Shown here: piece by piece, positions 51,881-61,792 of the stretch
How the letters are laid out: each line of letters begins with the position of its first letter
Position numbering within the stretch: position 1 is the first letter of the stretch
NCBI GenBank assembly: GCA_947495135.1
Contig: CANLXN010000004.1
Span: 1 to 64,000, forward strand
Direction of reading: 5' to 3'
DNA from: an uncultured Flavobacteriaceae bacterium
Lineage (GTDB): Bacteria; Bacteroidota; Bacteroidia; Flavobacteriales; Flavobacteriaceae
DNA length: 64,000 nucleotides
Position numbers and translations under genes: made by a program
Notes under the pieces: generated by a model
What the model saw: only the letters and a program-made list of their open reading frames with translations
Database searches by the model: none
What the model was told of the DNA's origin: nothing

Positions 51881-53251
51881 ATGCGAAATATATTAATTAT
51901 AGGAGCTGGTCGTTCAGCAACCAGTCTTATCAAGTATTTACTAGAAAAATCTCATACTGAAGATTTACACATCACCATTGGTGATCTTTCTGAAGAAAAT
52001 GCCAAAAAATTCACACAAGGACATCCTAATGCAAAAGGAATCTTCTTAGATATCTTTAACGAACCACAACGCAAAGAGGCCATTCAAAGTGCCGATTTGG
52101 TAATTTCTATGCTTCCTGCACGTTTTCATATGGAGGCGGCGAAAGACTGCATTACCTATGGTAAGCACCTAGTTACGGCGTCTTATGTAAGCAAAGAAAT
52201 GCAAGAATTAGATGCCGAGGCAAAAGCAAAAGGGCTTGTTTTTATGAATGAGATTGGAGTGGACCCAGGAATTGACCACATGAGCGCCATGCAGGTGATT
52301 GACCGCATTAGAGACAATGGAGGTAAAATGTTATTGTTTGAATCGTTTACAGGAGGCCTCATCGCTCCCGAAAGTGATGATAACCTTTGGCACTATAAAT
52401 TTACATGGAATCCTCGAAACGTTGTGGTTGCTGGACAAGGTGGCGCAGCCGAATTTATTCAAGAGGGCACCTATAAATACATTCCCTACCATAAACTATT
52501 TAGAAGAACCGAATTTTTAGACATAGAAGGATATGGAAGGTTTGAGGCATACGCCAACAGGAACTCTCTCAAGTACCGAAGCATTTACCAACTAGAAGAC
52601 GTACTTACATTGTACAGAGGTACCATGCGCCACGTTGGATTTAGTAAGGCGTGGAATATGTTTGTGCAAATGGGAATGACAGACGACAGCTACAGCATCC
52701 CTAATTCGGAAAACTTATCTTACCGAAGTTTCACGAACTTATTTCTTCCTTATTCACCAACAGATTCGGTCGAATTAAAAATGAGATATGCTCTAAAAAT
52801 TGACCAAGATGATTTGATGTGGTACAAGCTCCTAGAATTGGACATCTTCAATCCTGATAAGAAGATAAACATCAAGAACGCTACTCCTGCACAAGCACTT
52901 CAGAAAATATTAATGGACAAATGGACCTTAAAGGAAGACGACAAGGACATGTTAGTGATGTATCACAAATTTGGATACGAACTTAATGGTCAGAAAAAAC
53001 AGATTGATAGCAATATGGTGCTCATTGGTGAAGATCAAACTTACACTGCGATGGCTGCCACTGTAGGCTTACCCGTAGCTATGGCCGCTTTGCGCATCCT
53101 AAACAAAGAGATCACTACTCCTGGCGTACAAATTCCTATCACTAAAGAGGTGTACGAACCTATTCTAAAAGAACTGGAAGAATACGGCATTACATTTAAA
53201 GAGCACTTTACAGATTATTTAGGCTATAACCCTGAGCAAGTTTCGGGATAA
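51881..53251 (+). CDS. Saccharopine dehydrogenase-family protein
   Basis: 456 residues. The NAD(P)-binding N-terminus is ILIIGAGRSATSLIKYLLE. Blocks VISMLPARFHMEAAKDCI, GVDPGIDHMSA and ESFTGGLIAPESDDNLWHYKFTWNPRNVV match the saccharopine reductase/dehydrogenase C-terminal fold. It would interconvert saccharopine with glutamate and aminoadipate semialdehyde in lysine breakdown or synthesis. Together with the glutaryl-CoA dehydrogenase at 20.9 kb it points to lysine catabolism, although the two genes are 30 kb apart. Confidence 0.88.
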   Translation: MRNILIIGAGRSATSLIKYLLEKSHTEDLHITIGDLSEENAKKFTQGHPNAKGIFLDIFNEPQRKEAIQSADLVISMLPARFHMEAAKDCITYGKHLVTASYVSKEMQELDAEAKAKGLVFMNEIGVDPGIDHMSAMQVIDRIRDNGGKMLLFESFTGGLIAPESDDNLWHYKFTWNPRNVVVAGQGGAAEFIQEGTYKYIPYHKLFRRTEFLDIEGYGRFEAYANRNSLKYRSIYQLEDVLTLYRGTMRHVGFSKAWNMFVQMGMTDDSYSIPNSENLSYRSFTNLFLPYSPTDSVELKMRYALKIDQDDLMWYKLLELDIFNPDKKINIKNATPAQALQKILMDKWTLKEDDKDMLVMYHKFGYELNGQKKQIDSNMVLIGEDQTYTAMAATVGLPVAMAALRILNKEITTPGVQIPITKEVYEPILKELEEYGITFKEHFTDYLGYNPEQVSG

Positions 53252-53256
53252 ACAAG

Positions 53257-53290
53257 AAAAGGTGCCGACGGTTGTTCAGCACCTTTTTTT
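53257..53290 (+). terminator. Intrinsic terminator after the saccharopine dehydrogenase
   Basis: Stem AAAAGGTGC (53257-53265) with GCACCTTTT (53279-53287), a 13-base loop, then a T run. A few bases past the stop. Confidence 0.8.
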
Positions 53291-53306
53291 ATTTTAGAAG
53301 ATTACT

Positions 53307-54272
53307 TTATCTCTTCACAAACTTTGCAGTTTTCAAGATGTTATTTTCTGTATAGGATACTATGTAAAATCCTTGTTGCAAATTGCTCACATTAATTACA
53401 TCGTTATACGCACTAGAACGATAGACTTCCTTACCGGCAAAGTCGAAAATCTGAACTTCCGAAATGGTATTAAAATCGTTGGTTTGAATAGCAAACTCGT
53501 TGTTTACTGGGTTTGGAACTATTTGCCCCAATTGTACTTTATCATAACTGGAGACACTCAATAATGGCTCCACATCTACAGCATCACCTTGTAAAACTTC
53601 TTTAGTGTCATAATCTTGCAAGAAAAAGATGATCTCGCAATTCTCTACTACCCAGGTCGAATCGAGATAAAAGGTAAACTCATGTTCTTGCATGTCACCG
53701 CTCGAAAAATCGATCATTTCACCTTGTCCGAAGTTATTCATTGTCCTTACCGCATTACTCACTTCCTCTTCACCATACCAAGCATCGGGGATATTAGACT
53801 CTGTCAAAGCCACGTGCAATCGTAAATTCTGCCCTTCGTATTCTGCAACCTTCTCCAAATTTATATATCCCGAAAGAATTGATTCGTCTGCCAAATTCAT
53901 ATCTAATGATACTGAGAAGGAAGTGGGAGTTGCTAACCGCTCCATATACATGCTTTCATGAACAGCATACGTGGCCCAATCGTCATAACCAACATGATCC
54001 GAATCGTAATACGTGGTTGGGTACCATGGAAAATTGTAATATTCTTTACGGGCAACGCTTTCAACATTTTCGTACACGTCGTTAATATGATATTTCACCA
54101 CAGCTATTTGCGCCCCTTGTGCCTCCAAGTCGTGAATAATATCTACTACTGCCGGACATGAAGGACACCAGGTACCGGTTCCAACTTCAAGCACGACCAT
54201 TTGTCGATCTACCTGCTGGGCATTCAAAGTGCCTAAAAGGCATACAGCAAATAGGGTAATTAAATATCTCAT
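53307..54272 (-). CDS. Omp28-like secreted thioredoxin-fold protein with T9SS sorting domain
   Basis: 321 residues. Signal peptide (MRYLITLFAVCLLGTLNAQ). A thioredoxin-like segment VVLEVGTGTWCPSCPAVVDIIHDLE has a CPSC redox pair. The block YNFPWYPTTYYDS and the beta-rich middle match Omp28-related outer membrane proteins. The T9SS sorting domain is at the end (QIVPNPVNNEFAIQTN ... GFYIVSYTEN, ending KFVKR). Exported and possibly surface-bound; redox function suggested but unproven. Confidence 0.82.
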   Translation of the reverse strand: MRYLITLFAVCLLGTLNAQQVDRQMVVLEVGTGTWCPSCPAVVDIIHDLEAQGAQIAVVKYHINDVYENVESVARKEYYNFPWYPTTYYDSDHVGYDDWATYAVHESMYMERLATPTSFSVSLDMNLADESILSGYINLEKVAEYEGQNLRLHVALTESNIPDAWYGEEEVSNAVRTMNNFGQGEMIDFSSGDMQEHEFTFYLDSTWVVENCEIIFFLQDYDTKEVLQGDAVDVEPLLSVSSYDKVQLGQIVPNPVNNEFAIQTNDFNTISEVQIFDFAGKEVYRSSAYNDVINVSNLQQGFYIVSYTENNILKTAKFVKR

Positions 54273-54356
54273 AAAAGTGATTTTAGTTAGTTAAGGCAAG
54301 GTAATCAATTTATAATCAATACTCTAAATGAAATTTTCACCTCAGTTATGTACGTA

Positions 54357-54821
54357 CTATTCGAAAATTATGGGAGTGTAGGTTCGTAAAATCTTTACAA
54401 TATTATATGGCTGAGTAACCACCATAGGAACGATGTCTCCTTCGGCTGGCTGTGTTTCCAAAATAACTACAGAGAGGTCACTGCTATTCTGAGTTGCTTC
54501 CAAAATCTGAATATCAAAACCTCCTGTTTCTTTTACCTCATCAAAAGACGCTAACACTAAAAAACTTTCAAAATCGACCTCTGTCTCTACAAAATTGTCG
54601 GTTTCGTTGTTAACTGAGTTCATTTGAGAAAGAAGCGCGTTCCAAGTGGCTCGGTCTCCAATTACAATATTTTGTTTAGGAATATTTTCTTCTCCAGCAC
54701 CATCTAAAATGCCACTAGCTAGGTTTACTACTTCTACAGGTCCCTGCTGTAGTTCGGTTTGTTCGGTTTCACAACTTAGCATGGCAACTAAGCCGATTGC
54801 AATTAAAACTACCTTTTTCAT
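54357..54821 (-). CDS. Lipoprotein with PrcB C-terminal-like domain
   Basis: 154 residues. Lipoprotein signal MKKVVLIAIGLVAMLSCET. The C-terminal half (FLVLASFDEVKETGGFDIQILEA, then VVTQPYNIVKI) matches the PrcB_C pattern, where TGG(F/Y)xIxI and QPY are the hallmarks; in Treponema PrcB helps stabilise a protease complex. The N-terminal part is unassigned. No protease gene is directly adjacent on this strand except the metallopeptidase 120 bases away at 54941. Medium confidence in the domain, low in function. Confidence 0.65.
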   Translation of the reverse strand: MKKVVLIAIGLVAMLSCETEQTELQQGPVEVVNLASGILDGAGEENIPKQNIVIGDRATWNALLSQMNSVNNETDNFVETEVDFESFLVLASFDEVKETGGFDIQILEATQNSSDLSVVILETQPAEGDIVPMVVTQPYNIVKILRTYTPIIFE

Positions 54822-54940
54822 GATGTCGATGTAATTTTGGTTAATAAGAAACCAATGTAAAGCACCATCACCTATCCATCGGTAACGATTTAACGGTATA
54901 AGTCGTGTTTGATAAAAGCGGAGAACCTAAGGCTTGTAAA

Positions 54941-55645
54941 CTACCTTCTGTTTAAGAAAATAGTTACAAAATAAAGCAAGGTAGCTAAAGATCCCAATGC
55001 AGCTACTACGTATGTTCTCGCTGCCCATTTTAAAGCGTCTTTTGCCCCAGAGTGCTCTTGTTGTGTAAGCATATTTTCCTTTTCCAACCAAGCCAAAGCC
55101 CTGTTGCTAGCATCGAACTCTACTGGAAGTGTGATAAAGGCAAAAGCGGTAGTTACCGCGAATAATAAGATCCCAACTCCAAAAATAGTAGTTCCAATAC
55201 CTCCCATAGCCTGCGTAGCAGTCATAACAAGCCCTATCATAATTACAATATTAGATAGCTTGCTGGAAATCCCAACGGCAGGAACAATCTTACTTCGCAT
55301 TTGTAACCAACTATAGGCAGTTGCATGCTGAACAGCATGACCACATTCATGTGCAGCCACTGCCGCAGCGGCAGCATTGCGTTGGGCATATACTCCTTCA
55401 CTAAGATTTACGGTTTTGTTTGTAGGATTGTAATGATCTGTCAACATTCCAGGAGTTGAGATCACTTGTACATCTCTAATCCCGTTGTCCGCAAGCATTT
55501 TCTCTGCTATTTCGGCACCGCTTAATCCATTTTGAAGATGAACCTTTGAATATTTTTTGAATTTACTTTTGAGGCGATTACTCACATAACTACTAACTAA
55601 AAAGATAGCTCCGGCAAGTATATAGTATCCAAAATCTGGTATCAT
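54941..55645 (-). CDS. Membrane zinc metallopeptidase (YugP-like)
   Basis: 234 residues. An N-terminal helix (YYILAGAIFLVSSYVSNRL), then HExxH within AAVAAHECGHAVQHATAYS (zinc ligands and catalytic Glu), and two or three further helices. The final part includes ALAWLEKENMLTQQEHSGAKDALKWAARTYV, characteristic of the YugP/DUF2268-like neutral zinc peptidase family. Integral inner-membrane protease of unknown substrate. Confidence 0.9.
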   Translation of the reverse strand: MIPDFGYYILAGAIFLVSSYVSNRLKSKFKKYSKVHLQNGLSGAEIAEKMLADNGIRDVQVISTPGMLTDHYNPTNKTVNLSEGVYAQRNAAAAAVAAHECGHAVQHATAYSWLQMRSKIVPAVGISSKLSNIVIMIGLVMTATQAMGGIGTTIFGVGILLFAVTTAFAFITLPVEFDASNRALAWLEKENMLTQQEHSGAKDALKWAARTYVVAALGSLATLLYFVTIFLNRR

Positions 55646-55802
55646 ATTTCTGAAATTTTAAGTTGTTTAAATATAATTAAAATTCAGCAAAAATGGTTCC
55701 GAATAAATCGAGATGACAATTAGTCAAGAAGGAAGTATGTCGTAACAGTGTTCCGTTGAATTAATGTGAATAATTCTGATATCCATGAATTATATAATTA
55801 GT

Positions 55803-57062
55803 TCATTTCATCTCCTGAATTGGAATACTTTCCTTTGAATTTGAAATAAGGATTGCATAATCCAGAAATTCGACGGTAGATTTTCCTTTCACCTGCGCGC
55901 CGTTGGATTTATTGTCTTGCATTACAATCTCCATCAAATCGGGCACCCCATCGTTGTAAGGTGTACTCTCTTTGTTTAAGCGGAATAATGTGATGTCTGA
56001 AATTTTCGTTTTTTTAAGATTTTCTATACCTAAGAAGTACTCCTTTTCATAGTCCCCAATTCCAAAACCTCCCTCTGTAGTGTAGGTCTTATAATCTCCG
56101 TTTTCATCATAAATGACATCCCAAAGCACCCTGCTTTTAGTGAGATAACCAATGACTGAAATAACATTTTCCCGTGCATAAACACCATTCTCGATTAGCA
56201 TTGTAAAAAATGAAGCATTTTTTCCTTCTCTTTGTTTTTCTATATGAAAAAATCCAAATCGCAGAAACTGCTTATTTTCTTCAAAATTATATAGACTTCC
56301 TAACTGAAGGTAATTTTGGTACATTATTCTTTCGCGCTTAGACGAATCGTCAAAATTCTGAAATGTGTGCTCCAAATTTTCAATAATATGATCAAAAACA
56401 AATTGATCGGTAATGATATTTTCATAAACCTCTGGTTGTCCCTTATAGTCTTCTACAAACTCCCGCAAGATCTTTTTCGAATAGCTATTGTAGTTAGGTG
56501 AAAAGTCTGTTGTATCTAACTTCACCATATGCACTATACTTTGCAGAGACTTTTTCTTACTTCCTTCGTAGTCCATAATTTCTAACAAATGCTTTGCAGT
56601 GTACTTATAGGTCACTATAAGGTCAATTCCCACAACTCCGAGCCTGTTTTTCTGCTCAAGGCCATCATTCAACTTTTTTAATTCTTTCCATTTTTTATAG
56701 GTCTCGACACTCTGCTCCTGTGGCACTCTAGCTCCATAGTTATACACCAGATCCTTTAACAAAAGGCTATCGCCTGTTCTTAGGTATTCGTTAAAAAAAT
56801 GTGCGATACTGAAATCTGTTTCTGGGAGATAATATTTTATAGTTCCATCCTTCGTTAAGGATTCTAGCAACGCCTGCTCGGTTGTTTCTGTTTTTGCGCT
56901 CCCATGATAAGCACCAAAACCAATTATATTGAAGTCTTTTTGCGGAAAATCAAAATTAGGCGAATTTAAATCGGATCTATTTTCTTCTAAATACGCAGTT
57001 TTAGATTGAGAATAACCTAGTGAAGCTATCAAGCTTAAAAAGGCAAGTAAAATTATTTTCAT
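55803..57062 (-). CDS. Secreted EreA/ChaN-like (erythromycin esterase-type fold) protein
   Basis: 419 residues. Signal peptide (MKIILLAFLSLIASLGYSQ). The block NIIGFGAYHGSAKTETTEQALLESL resembles the xxGLGExxHGxxE opening of EreA/ChaN-type enzymes. The segments YYLPETDFSIAHFFNEYL, GVVGIDL and RIMYQNYLQL parallel later EreA motifs, where a His/Glu pair is catalytic. Here the Glu of the first motif is Ala (GAYHG). Not an antibiotic-resistance call; secreted flavobacterial members are uncharacterised. Alternative: unrelated hypothetical protein. Confidence 0.5.
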   Translation of the reverse strand: MKIILLAFLSLIASLGYSQSKTAYLEENRSDLNSPNFDFPQKDFNIIGFGAYHGSAKTETTEQALLESLTKDGTIKYYLPETDFSIAHFFNEYLRTGDSLLLKDLVYNYGARVPQEQSVETYKKWKELKKLNDGLEQKNRLGVVGIDLIVTYKYTAKHLLEIMDYEGSKKKSLQSIVHMVKLDTTDFSPNYNSYSKKILREFVEDYKGQPEVYENIITDQFVFDHIIENLEHTFQNFDDSSKRERIMYQNYLQLGSLYNFEENKQFLRFGFFHIEKQREGKNASFFTMLIENGVYARENVISVIGYLTKSRVLWDVIYDENGDYKTYTTEGGFGIGDYEKEYFLGIENLKKTKISDITLFRLNKESTPYNDGVPDLMEIVMQDNKSNGAQVKGKSTVEFLDYAILISNSKESIPIQEMK

Positions 57063-57203
57063 TATTCGGTTTAGTCTAGAGATTAACCTTCAACAAAAAT
57101 GTTACAGCTCTCTAGGCTATTCAAAAGAACCATTTAAACACCAAAAACGGGCGAAATGTACATTCCCAGTAAGCCATAAACGGAATATTATTTCTGAAAA
57201 AAA

Positions 57204-57470
57204 TTACTTCTGTCGATATTTCAGAATAAAGAAAATAATAAGCAAGGTCAAAGAACCCGTAAAAATATTGGCTGCGATAATCGCGAAGCTTTCTTTAAAA
57301 ATGCCATAAATCAACCAAAGTATCATTCCTGTAAAAAGAGTGATATACATAGGCAAGGATAGGCTACTCACATCTTTAGTTCGCCATGTTTTTACAATTT
57401 GCGGCAAAAAACCCGAGGTGGTCAAAATTGCGGCAATAACACCTATTATTTCAACACCTAACCCACTCAT
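57204..57470 (-). CDS. SemiSWEET-type PQ-loop transporter
   Basis: 88 residues, three helices forming one triple-helix bundle. The PQ-loop is GFLPQIVKTWRTKDVSSLS. SemiSWEETs dimerise to transport sugars; some relatives carry other solutes. Its ATG overlaps the leuS stop (TAATG), so it is translated from the leuS mRNA. Confidence 0.9.
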   Translation of the reverse strand: MSGLGVEIIGVIAAILTTSGFLPQIVKTWRTKDVSSLSLPMYITLFTGMILWLIYGIFKESFAIIAANIFTGSLTLLIIFFILKYRQK

Positions 57471-60331
57471 TAGCCTACAATGTTTATAATTTTTCCAGGC
57501 ACCACAATTACTTTCTTGGGAGTGCGTCCATCTAATTGCTGGATCGTCTTTTCGTGCGCCATCACAGCTGCTTCGATCTCCTCTTTAGTCATATCCAAGG
57601 ACAATTCTAATTTAAATCGCATTTTTCCATTGAAGGAAATTGGATATTCTTTGCTACTTTCCACCAAATGCTTGGCTTCAAACTTTGGAAACGCTACCGC
57701 AGAGATACTCTGCTCATGCCCTAGCAAGCTCCATAATTCTTCTGCGATGTGAGGCGCGTAGGGCGAAATTAGCACCACCAATGATTCTAAAATTTCCCGA
57801 CTATTACACTTCTGGGACGTAAGCTCATTAACGGCAATCATAAACGTAGAAACCGACGTATTAAAACTGAAATTTTCAATATCCTCTTCTACCTTCTTGA
57901 TGGTTTTATGAAGGGTTTTCAAATTGTCTTTGGTAGCTGCATCGTCTGAAACGAAGAACGTGTCATCTGGGCCTCCATGGAACAAACGCCACATTTTTTT
58001 AAGGAAGCTGTGCACTCCAGAAATACCAGCGGTATTCCAAGGCTTTGCTTGCTCTAGCGGCCCCAAGAACATTTCGTACATGCGCAAGGTATCTGCCCCG
58101 TATTGGTCGCAGATATCGTCTGGGTTTACGACGTTGTATTTGGACTTGGACATTTTTTCAACTTCGCGAGAAACTTTAAAAGTCCCATCCTCTTCTGTTA
58201 CAAACTCAGCATCTTTAAACTCTACTCTCCAATTTTTAAAGGCCTCAACATCCAACTCATTTGAAGTATTTACCATAGAAACATCTGCATGAATAGGCTG
58301 AATAGTGTATCCATCTTTCTTCCCTTTTGAAACAAATTTATTTTGTCCTTCCACACGATACACAAAAGCACTCTCTCCCAAAATCATTCCTTGGTTGATC
58401 ATCTTCTGAAAAGGTTCCTTCACTGGCACATGTTGCAAATCGTACAAAAACTTCACCCAAAAACGGCTGTATAATAAATGTCCTGTTCCGTGCTCACTTC
58501 CTCCTATATACAAATCCACATTTTGCCAGTAGTCCATTGCTTCTTTAGAGGCAAAAACTTCGCTTCTATGCTCCTTTTCCATATATCTGAAAAAATACCA
58601 GCTACTCCCCGCCCAACCAGGCATGGTATTGAGCTCCAATGAAAAAACAGTTTTTCCATCCACCAACTCATTACTCACGACTGAACATTTTTCTGTATCC
58701 CACGCCCACACATCTGCACGACCTAATGGCGGCTCTCCGGTTTCGGTAGGTAAATACTTTTCAATTTTAGGAAGTTCCAACGGCAAATGAGCAACATCAA
58801 TCATTTGTGGCATTCCATTTTTATAATAGACTGGGAAAGGCTCTCCCCAATAACGTTGTCTAGAAAAAACTGCATCTCGCAAACGGTAATTGGTCTTTCC
58901 TTCTCCAGCTCCTATTTTTTCTAACTCATAAATCGCCAGTTTTACAGCCTTTTTGTATTTAAGTCCGTTTAAGAAATCACTATTAGCGATCACTGTATTT
59001 TCTTTGTCTGTAAAGGCTTCTTCGGAAATATCTACACCTTCAAAAACGTTCGGAATGGGAAGACCGAAATGCTTGGCAAAATCGTAATCGCGCTGATCTC
59101 CACATGGAACGGCCATGACGGCTCCTGTTCCGTATCCCGCCAACACATAATCTCCTATCCAAATTTGAATAGGTTCTTTGGTAAACGGATGTTCTGCAAA
59201 GGCTCCAGTAAAAACACCACTAATGGTTTTTACATCTGCCATGCGCTCGCGTTCACTGCGTTTAGCGGTAGCGTGTACATAACTTTCTACTGCTTCTTTC
59301 TGAGCGGCAGTCGTTAACTTGGCTACCAATTCATGCTCTGGCGCCAAGGTCATAAAACTCACCCCAAAAATAGTATCTGGACGGGTAGTAAACACTGGAA
59401 TCTTGGCATCGTGATCTTTCACTTGAAATTCCACGGTGGCTCCAACCGATTTACCAATCCAGTTTCGTTGTGTTTCTTTGATAGATTCGCTCCAATCTAC
59501 CGTATCTAAATCCTGAAGTAAACGTTCTGCAAAGGCAGAAATACGCATACTCCACTGTTTCATTTTCTTTCTAATGACCGCATAACCTCCGCGTTCACTC
59601 ACTCCATTTACAATCTCATCATTTGCTAGCACTGTTCCCAATTCCGGGCACCAGTTGACTTCGGTTTCGGCTAAATAGGTTAATCTGTAACCCAATAAAA
59701 TCTCTTGCTGCTTTTCAGAAGAAAAACCAATCCAATCATTCGCTGTAAAAGTTTCCATCCCCTCGTCGCAAGCTGCATTGACCTTTGTATTTCCTTCCGA
59801 AGAAAAAAGTGTAATCAGGGTTTCTATTTTTTCTGAAGTATCTGTATCAAAATTATACCAAGCATTGAACAACTCGGTAAAAATCCATTGTGTCCATTTG
59901 TAGTATTCAGGATTGGAAGTGCGTACTTCTCTACTCCAATCGAACGAAAACCCAATTTTGTCTAGTTGGTTTCTATAACCCGCTATTCTGTTTCCTTGAT
60001 TATCTACACCACCCTCAATATTTACCTGAGTAGTTTGTGCAGGATGTTGTCCTGTCTGAATTGCATATTGCTCTGCTGGTAACCCAAACGAATCGTATCC
60101 CTGAGGGTGCAAAACGTTAAATCCTTTATGGCGCTTGTATCGCGAATAAACATCGCTTGCAATATAACCTAAGGGATGTCCTACGTGCAATCCCGCTCCA
60201 GAAGGATAAGGAAACATGTCCAATACATAATATTTAGGTAGATCACTATTATTTGAGGCATGAAAAGTTCCTTTTTCTGCCCAGTGTTTTTGCCATTTGG
60301 CTTCAATATCGTTGAAATGATATTTGCTCAT
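57470..60331 (-). CDS. leuS: Leucyl-tRNA synthetase
   Basis: 953 residues, longer than the 860 of E. coli LeuRS. HIGH motif at PSGAGLHVGHPLGY (His49, His52); the editing domain has TTRPDTIFGVSFM; KMSKS is EKMSKSKYNVV near residue 720. Two insertions account for the length: an Asn/Glu-rich stretch at about 170-225 (SEKIETLITLFSSEGNTK...) and one before KMSKS (EGQNKFVSKGKKDGYTIQP...). Both appear typical of Bacteroidota. It charges tRNA-Leu. It has its own -7 box. Confidence 0.97.
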   Translation of the reverse strand: MSKYHFNDIEAKWQKHWAEKGTFHASNNSDLPKYYVLDMFPYPSGAGLHVGHPLGYIASDVYSRYKRHKGFNVLHPQGYDSFGLPAEQYAIQTGQHPAQTTQVNIEGGVDNQGNRIAGYRNQLDKIGFSFDWSREVRTSNPEYYKWTQWIFTELFNAWYNFDTDTSEKIETLITLFSSEGNTKVNAACDEGMETFTANDWIGFSSEKQQEILLGYRLTYLAETEVNWCPELGTVLANDEIVNGVSERGGYAVIRKKMKQWSMRISAFAERLLQDLDTVDWSESIKETQRNWIGKSVGATVEFQVKDHDAKIPVFTTRPDTIFGVSFMTLAPEHELVAKLTTAAQKEAVESYVHATAKRSERERMADVKTISGVFTGAFAEHPFTKEPIQIWIGDYVLAGYGTGAVMAVPCGDQRDYDFAKHFGLPIPNVFEGVDISEEAFTDKENTVIANSDFLNGLKYKKAVKLAIYELEKIGAGEGKTNYRLRDAVFSRQRYWGEPFPVYYKNGMPQMIDVAHLPLELPKIEKYLPTETGEPPLGRADVWAWDTEKCSVVSNELVDGKTVFSLELNTMPGWAGSSWYFFRYMEKEHRSEVFASKEAMDYWQNVDLYIGGSEHGTGHLLYSRFWVKFLYDLQHVPVKEPFQKMINQGMILGESAFVYRVEGQNKFVSKGKKDGYTIQPIHADVSMVNTSNELDVEAFKNWRVEFKDAEFVTEEDGTFKVSREVEKMSKSKYNVVNPDDICDQYGADTLRMYEMFLGPLEQAKPWNTAGISGVHSFLKKMWRLFHGGPDDTFFVSDDAATKDNLKTLHKTIKKVEEDIENFSFNTSVSTFMIAVNELTSQKCNSREILESLVVLISPYAPHIAEELWSLLGHEQSISAVAFPKFEAKHLVESSKEYPISFNGKMRFKLELSLDMTKEEIEAAVMAHEKTIQQLDGRTPKKVIVVPGKIINIVG

Positions 60332-60382
60332 CGCTTGGTGTTTTGAAGTGTGACTTCGCCATTAAAACGAAGTAAGAAGCGC

Positions 60383-60390
60383 CAAATTTA
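60383..60390 (-). promoter_or_regulatory. -7 box (TAAATTTG) for leuS
   Basis: Exact TAnnTTTG match read leftwards, giving a leader of about 45 bases before the leuS ATG. Confidence 0.5.
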
Positions 60391-60593
60391 CATCTATTGT
60401 ACGAAAGGTGAAAGTTTCAACGTTAGGAAAAAGGAATGTTTCGTTTTACGACCTCCGTTATACCAAGTTCGATGCGCAATGTTCGATTTGGAAGACGCAA
60501 TTAAAATTACTTCTCAATTGTGTATTCTGAAATGATAAATGCGCATTGAATATTCAAAATTACTTGTATTTTTACAGCAAATCCGATCACCTC

Positions 60594-61472
60594 ATGGCAA
60601 CCTCTTTTGAAAAATACCAAAAACGCAGATTAATCTCCTCGTATTTTAGTGTGGTGATTAGTATTTCATTGGTATTATTTCTCTTGGGCTTATTGGGACT
60701 CTTTGTAATTAATTCGAATCAATTATCGCGTTATTTTAAAGAACAAATTCCATTATCGATCTATTTAAAAGACAATGCCAACGAAGTAGAAATTAACCAA
60801 CTAAAGCAGAGCTTGGAAATGGCAGAATACACTAAATCTGCTACATATCTTTCTAAAGAAGAGGCGGCCGAGCAACATATTGAGACCATTGGAGAAAATT
60901 ATCTGGAGTTTTTAGGATATAATCCACTACAGAATAGTATTGATGTGGAGTTGCTGGCAGAATTTGTTTCGGCTACGCAGCTTAAAACTATTGCAGACGA
61001 ATTACGGGCGAAGGATTTTGTAGCCGAGGTAGAGTATGACGAGGTACTAGTAGAGCTCTTCGATAAAAACATAAAAGTAATTAGTTTTTGGATCCTTGTT
61101 TTTAGTGGTCTCATGTTGGTTATTGCGGTTCTTTTAATTAATAGTTCTATTCGGCTTTCGGTATATGCCAAACGCTTTACAATTAAAACCATGCAAATGG
61201 TTGGAGCCACTAAAAGTTTTATTAGACGGCCATTTATCTGGAAGGGTGCTAAGCTTGGACTATTAGGCTCTGTGGTAGCTGTTGCTGGAGTAGCGACGGT
61301 CCTATATTTTTTAGACAAAGCTTGGCCGCAACTAGATCTTTTGGGAAATAAAGTGATGTTAGGCGCTCTTTTCGGTTTTATTATTTTAATGGGCGTGGTC
61401 ATAACACTCATCAGTACATTTTTCGCGACTCGACGTTTCCTAAACCTTCGAACCGACGAACTTTATTATTAA
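60594..61472 (+). CDS. ftsX: Cell division protein FtsX
   Basis: 292 residues from the ATG at 60594 (MATSFEKYQKRRLISSYFS); a TTG at 60546 overlaps the promoter's -33 region. Four membrane helices: one near the N-terminus, an extracellular domain (about 45-165), then three. FtsX pairs with the ATPase FtsE and transmits a signal to peptidoglycan hydrolases during division; ftsE is not in this window. A TTG-N18-TATTTTTA near-consensus promoter lies at 60546-60574. It starts the ftsX-DUF3098-uppP-truB run. Confidence 0.9.
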   Translation: MATSFEKYQKRRLISSYFSVVISISLVLFLLGLLGLFVINSNQLSRYFKEQIPLSIYLKDNANEVEINQLKQSLEMAEYTKSATYLSKEEAAEQHIETIGENYLEFLGYNPLQNSIDVELLAEFVSATQLKTIADELRAKDFVAEVEYDEVLVELFDKNIKVISFWILVFSGLMLVIAVLLINSSIRLSVYAKRFTIKTMQMVGATKSFIRRPFIWKGAKLGLLGSVVAVAGVATVLYFLDKAWPQLDLLGNKVMLGALFGFIILMGVVITLISTFFATRRFLNLRTDELYY

Positions 61473-61528
61473 AAAATAAAAAAATGTTACCTTGCAGCAT
61501 TGAAATGAACCTTGAATCTTAAATAAAC

Positions 61529-61789
61529 ATGGGAGAGCAAAAACGAAAAGAAGCAGCGAAAGAGCAAGCGTTTATCTTTGAACGTAAAAACTATTTATTC
61601 ATGCTTATTGGAGTGGCTTTTATTGCCTTTGGTTTCATTATGATGGCCGGAGGTGGAAGCGACGACCCAAATGTGTTTAATCCAGAAATCTACAGCTGGA
61701 GACGAATTCGATTAGCTCCAGCCCTCATTCTTATTGGCTTTGGTTTTGAAGTCTACGCGATTTTATTGAACCCCAACAAAGAAAAATAA
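61529..61789 (+). CDS. DUF3098 membrane protein
   Basis: 86 residues, two helices (NYLFMLIGVAFIAFGFIMMAG and LAPALILIGFGFEVYAIL). The GGGSDDPNVFNPEIYSWRRIRLAP block is diagnostic for DUF3098. Bacteroidota keep it between ftsX and uppP, as here, suggesting a link to envelope growth; role unknown. uppP starts 3 bases later. Confidence 0.93.
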   Translation: MGEQKRKEAAKEQAFIFERKNYLFMLIGVAFIAFGFIMMAGGGSDDPNVFNPEIYSWRRIRLAPALILIGFGFEVYAILLNPNKEK

Positions 61790-61792
61790 TCC

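Noticed and set aside
60350-60535. Plus-strand 61-codon frame upstream of ftsX
   Set aside because: It overlaps the leuS promoter region and has no family features or promoter of its own.
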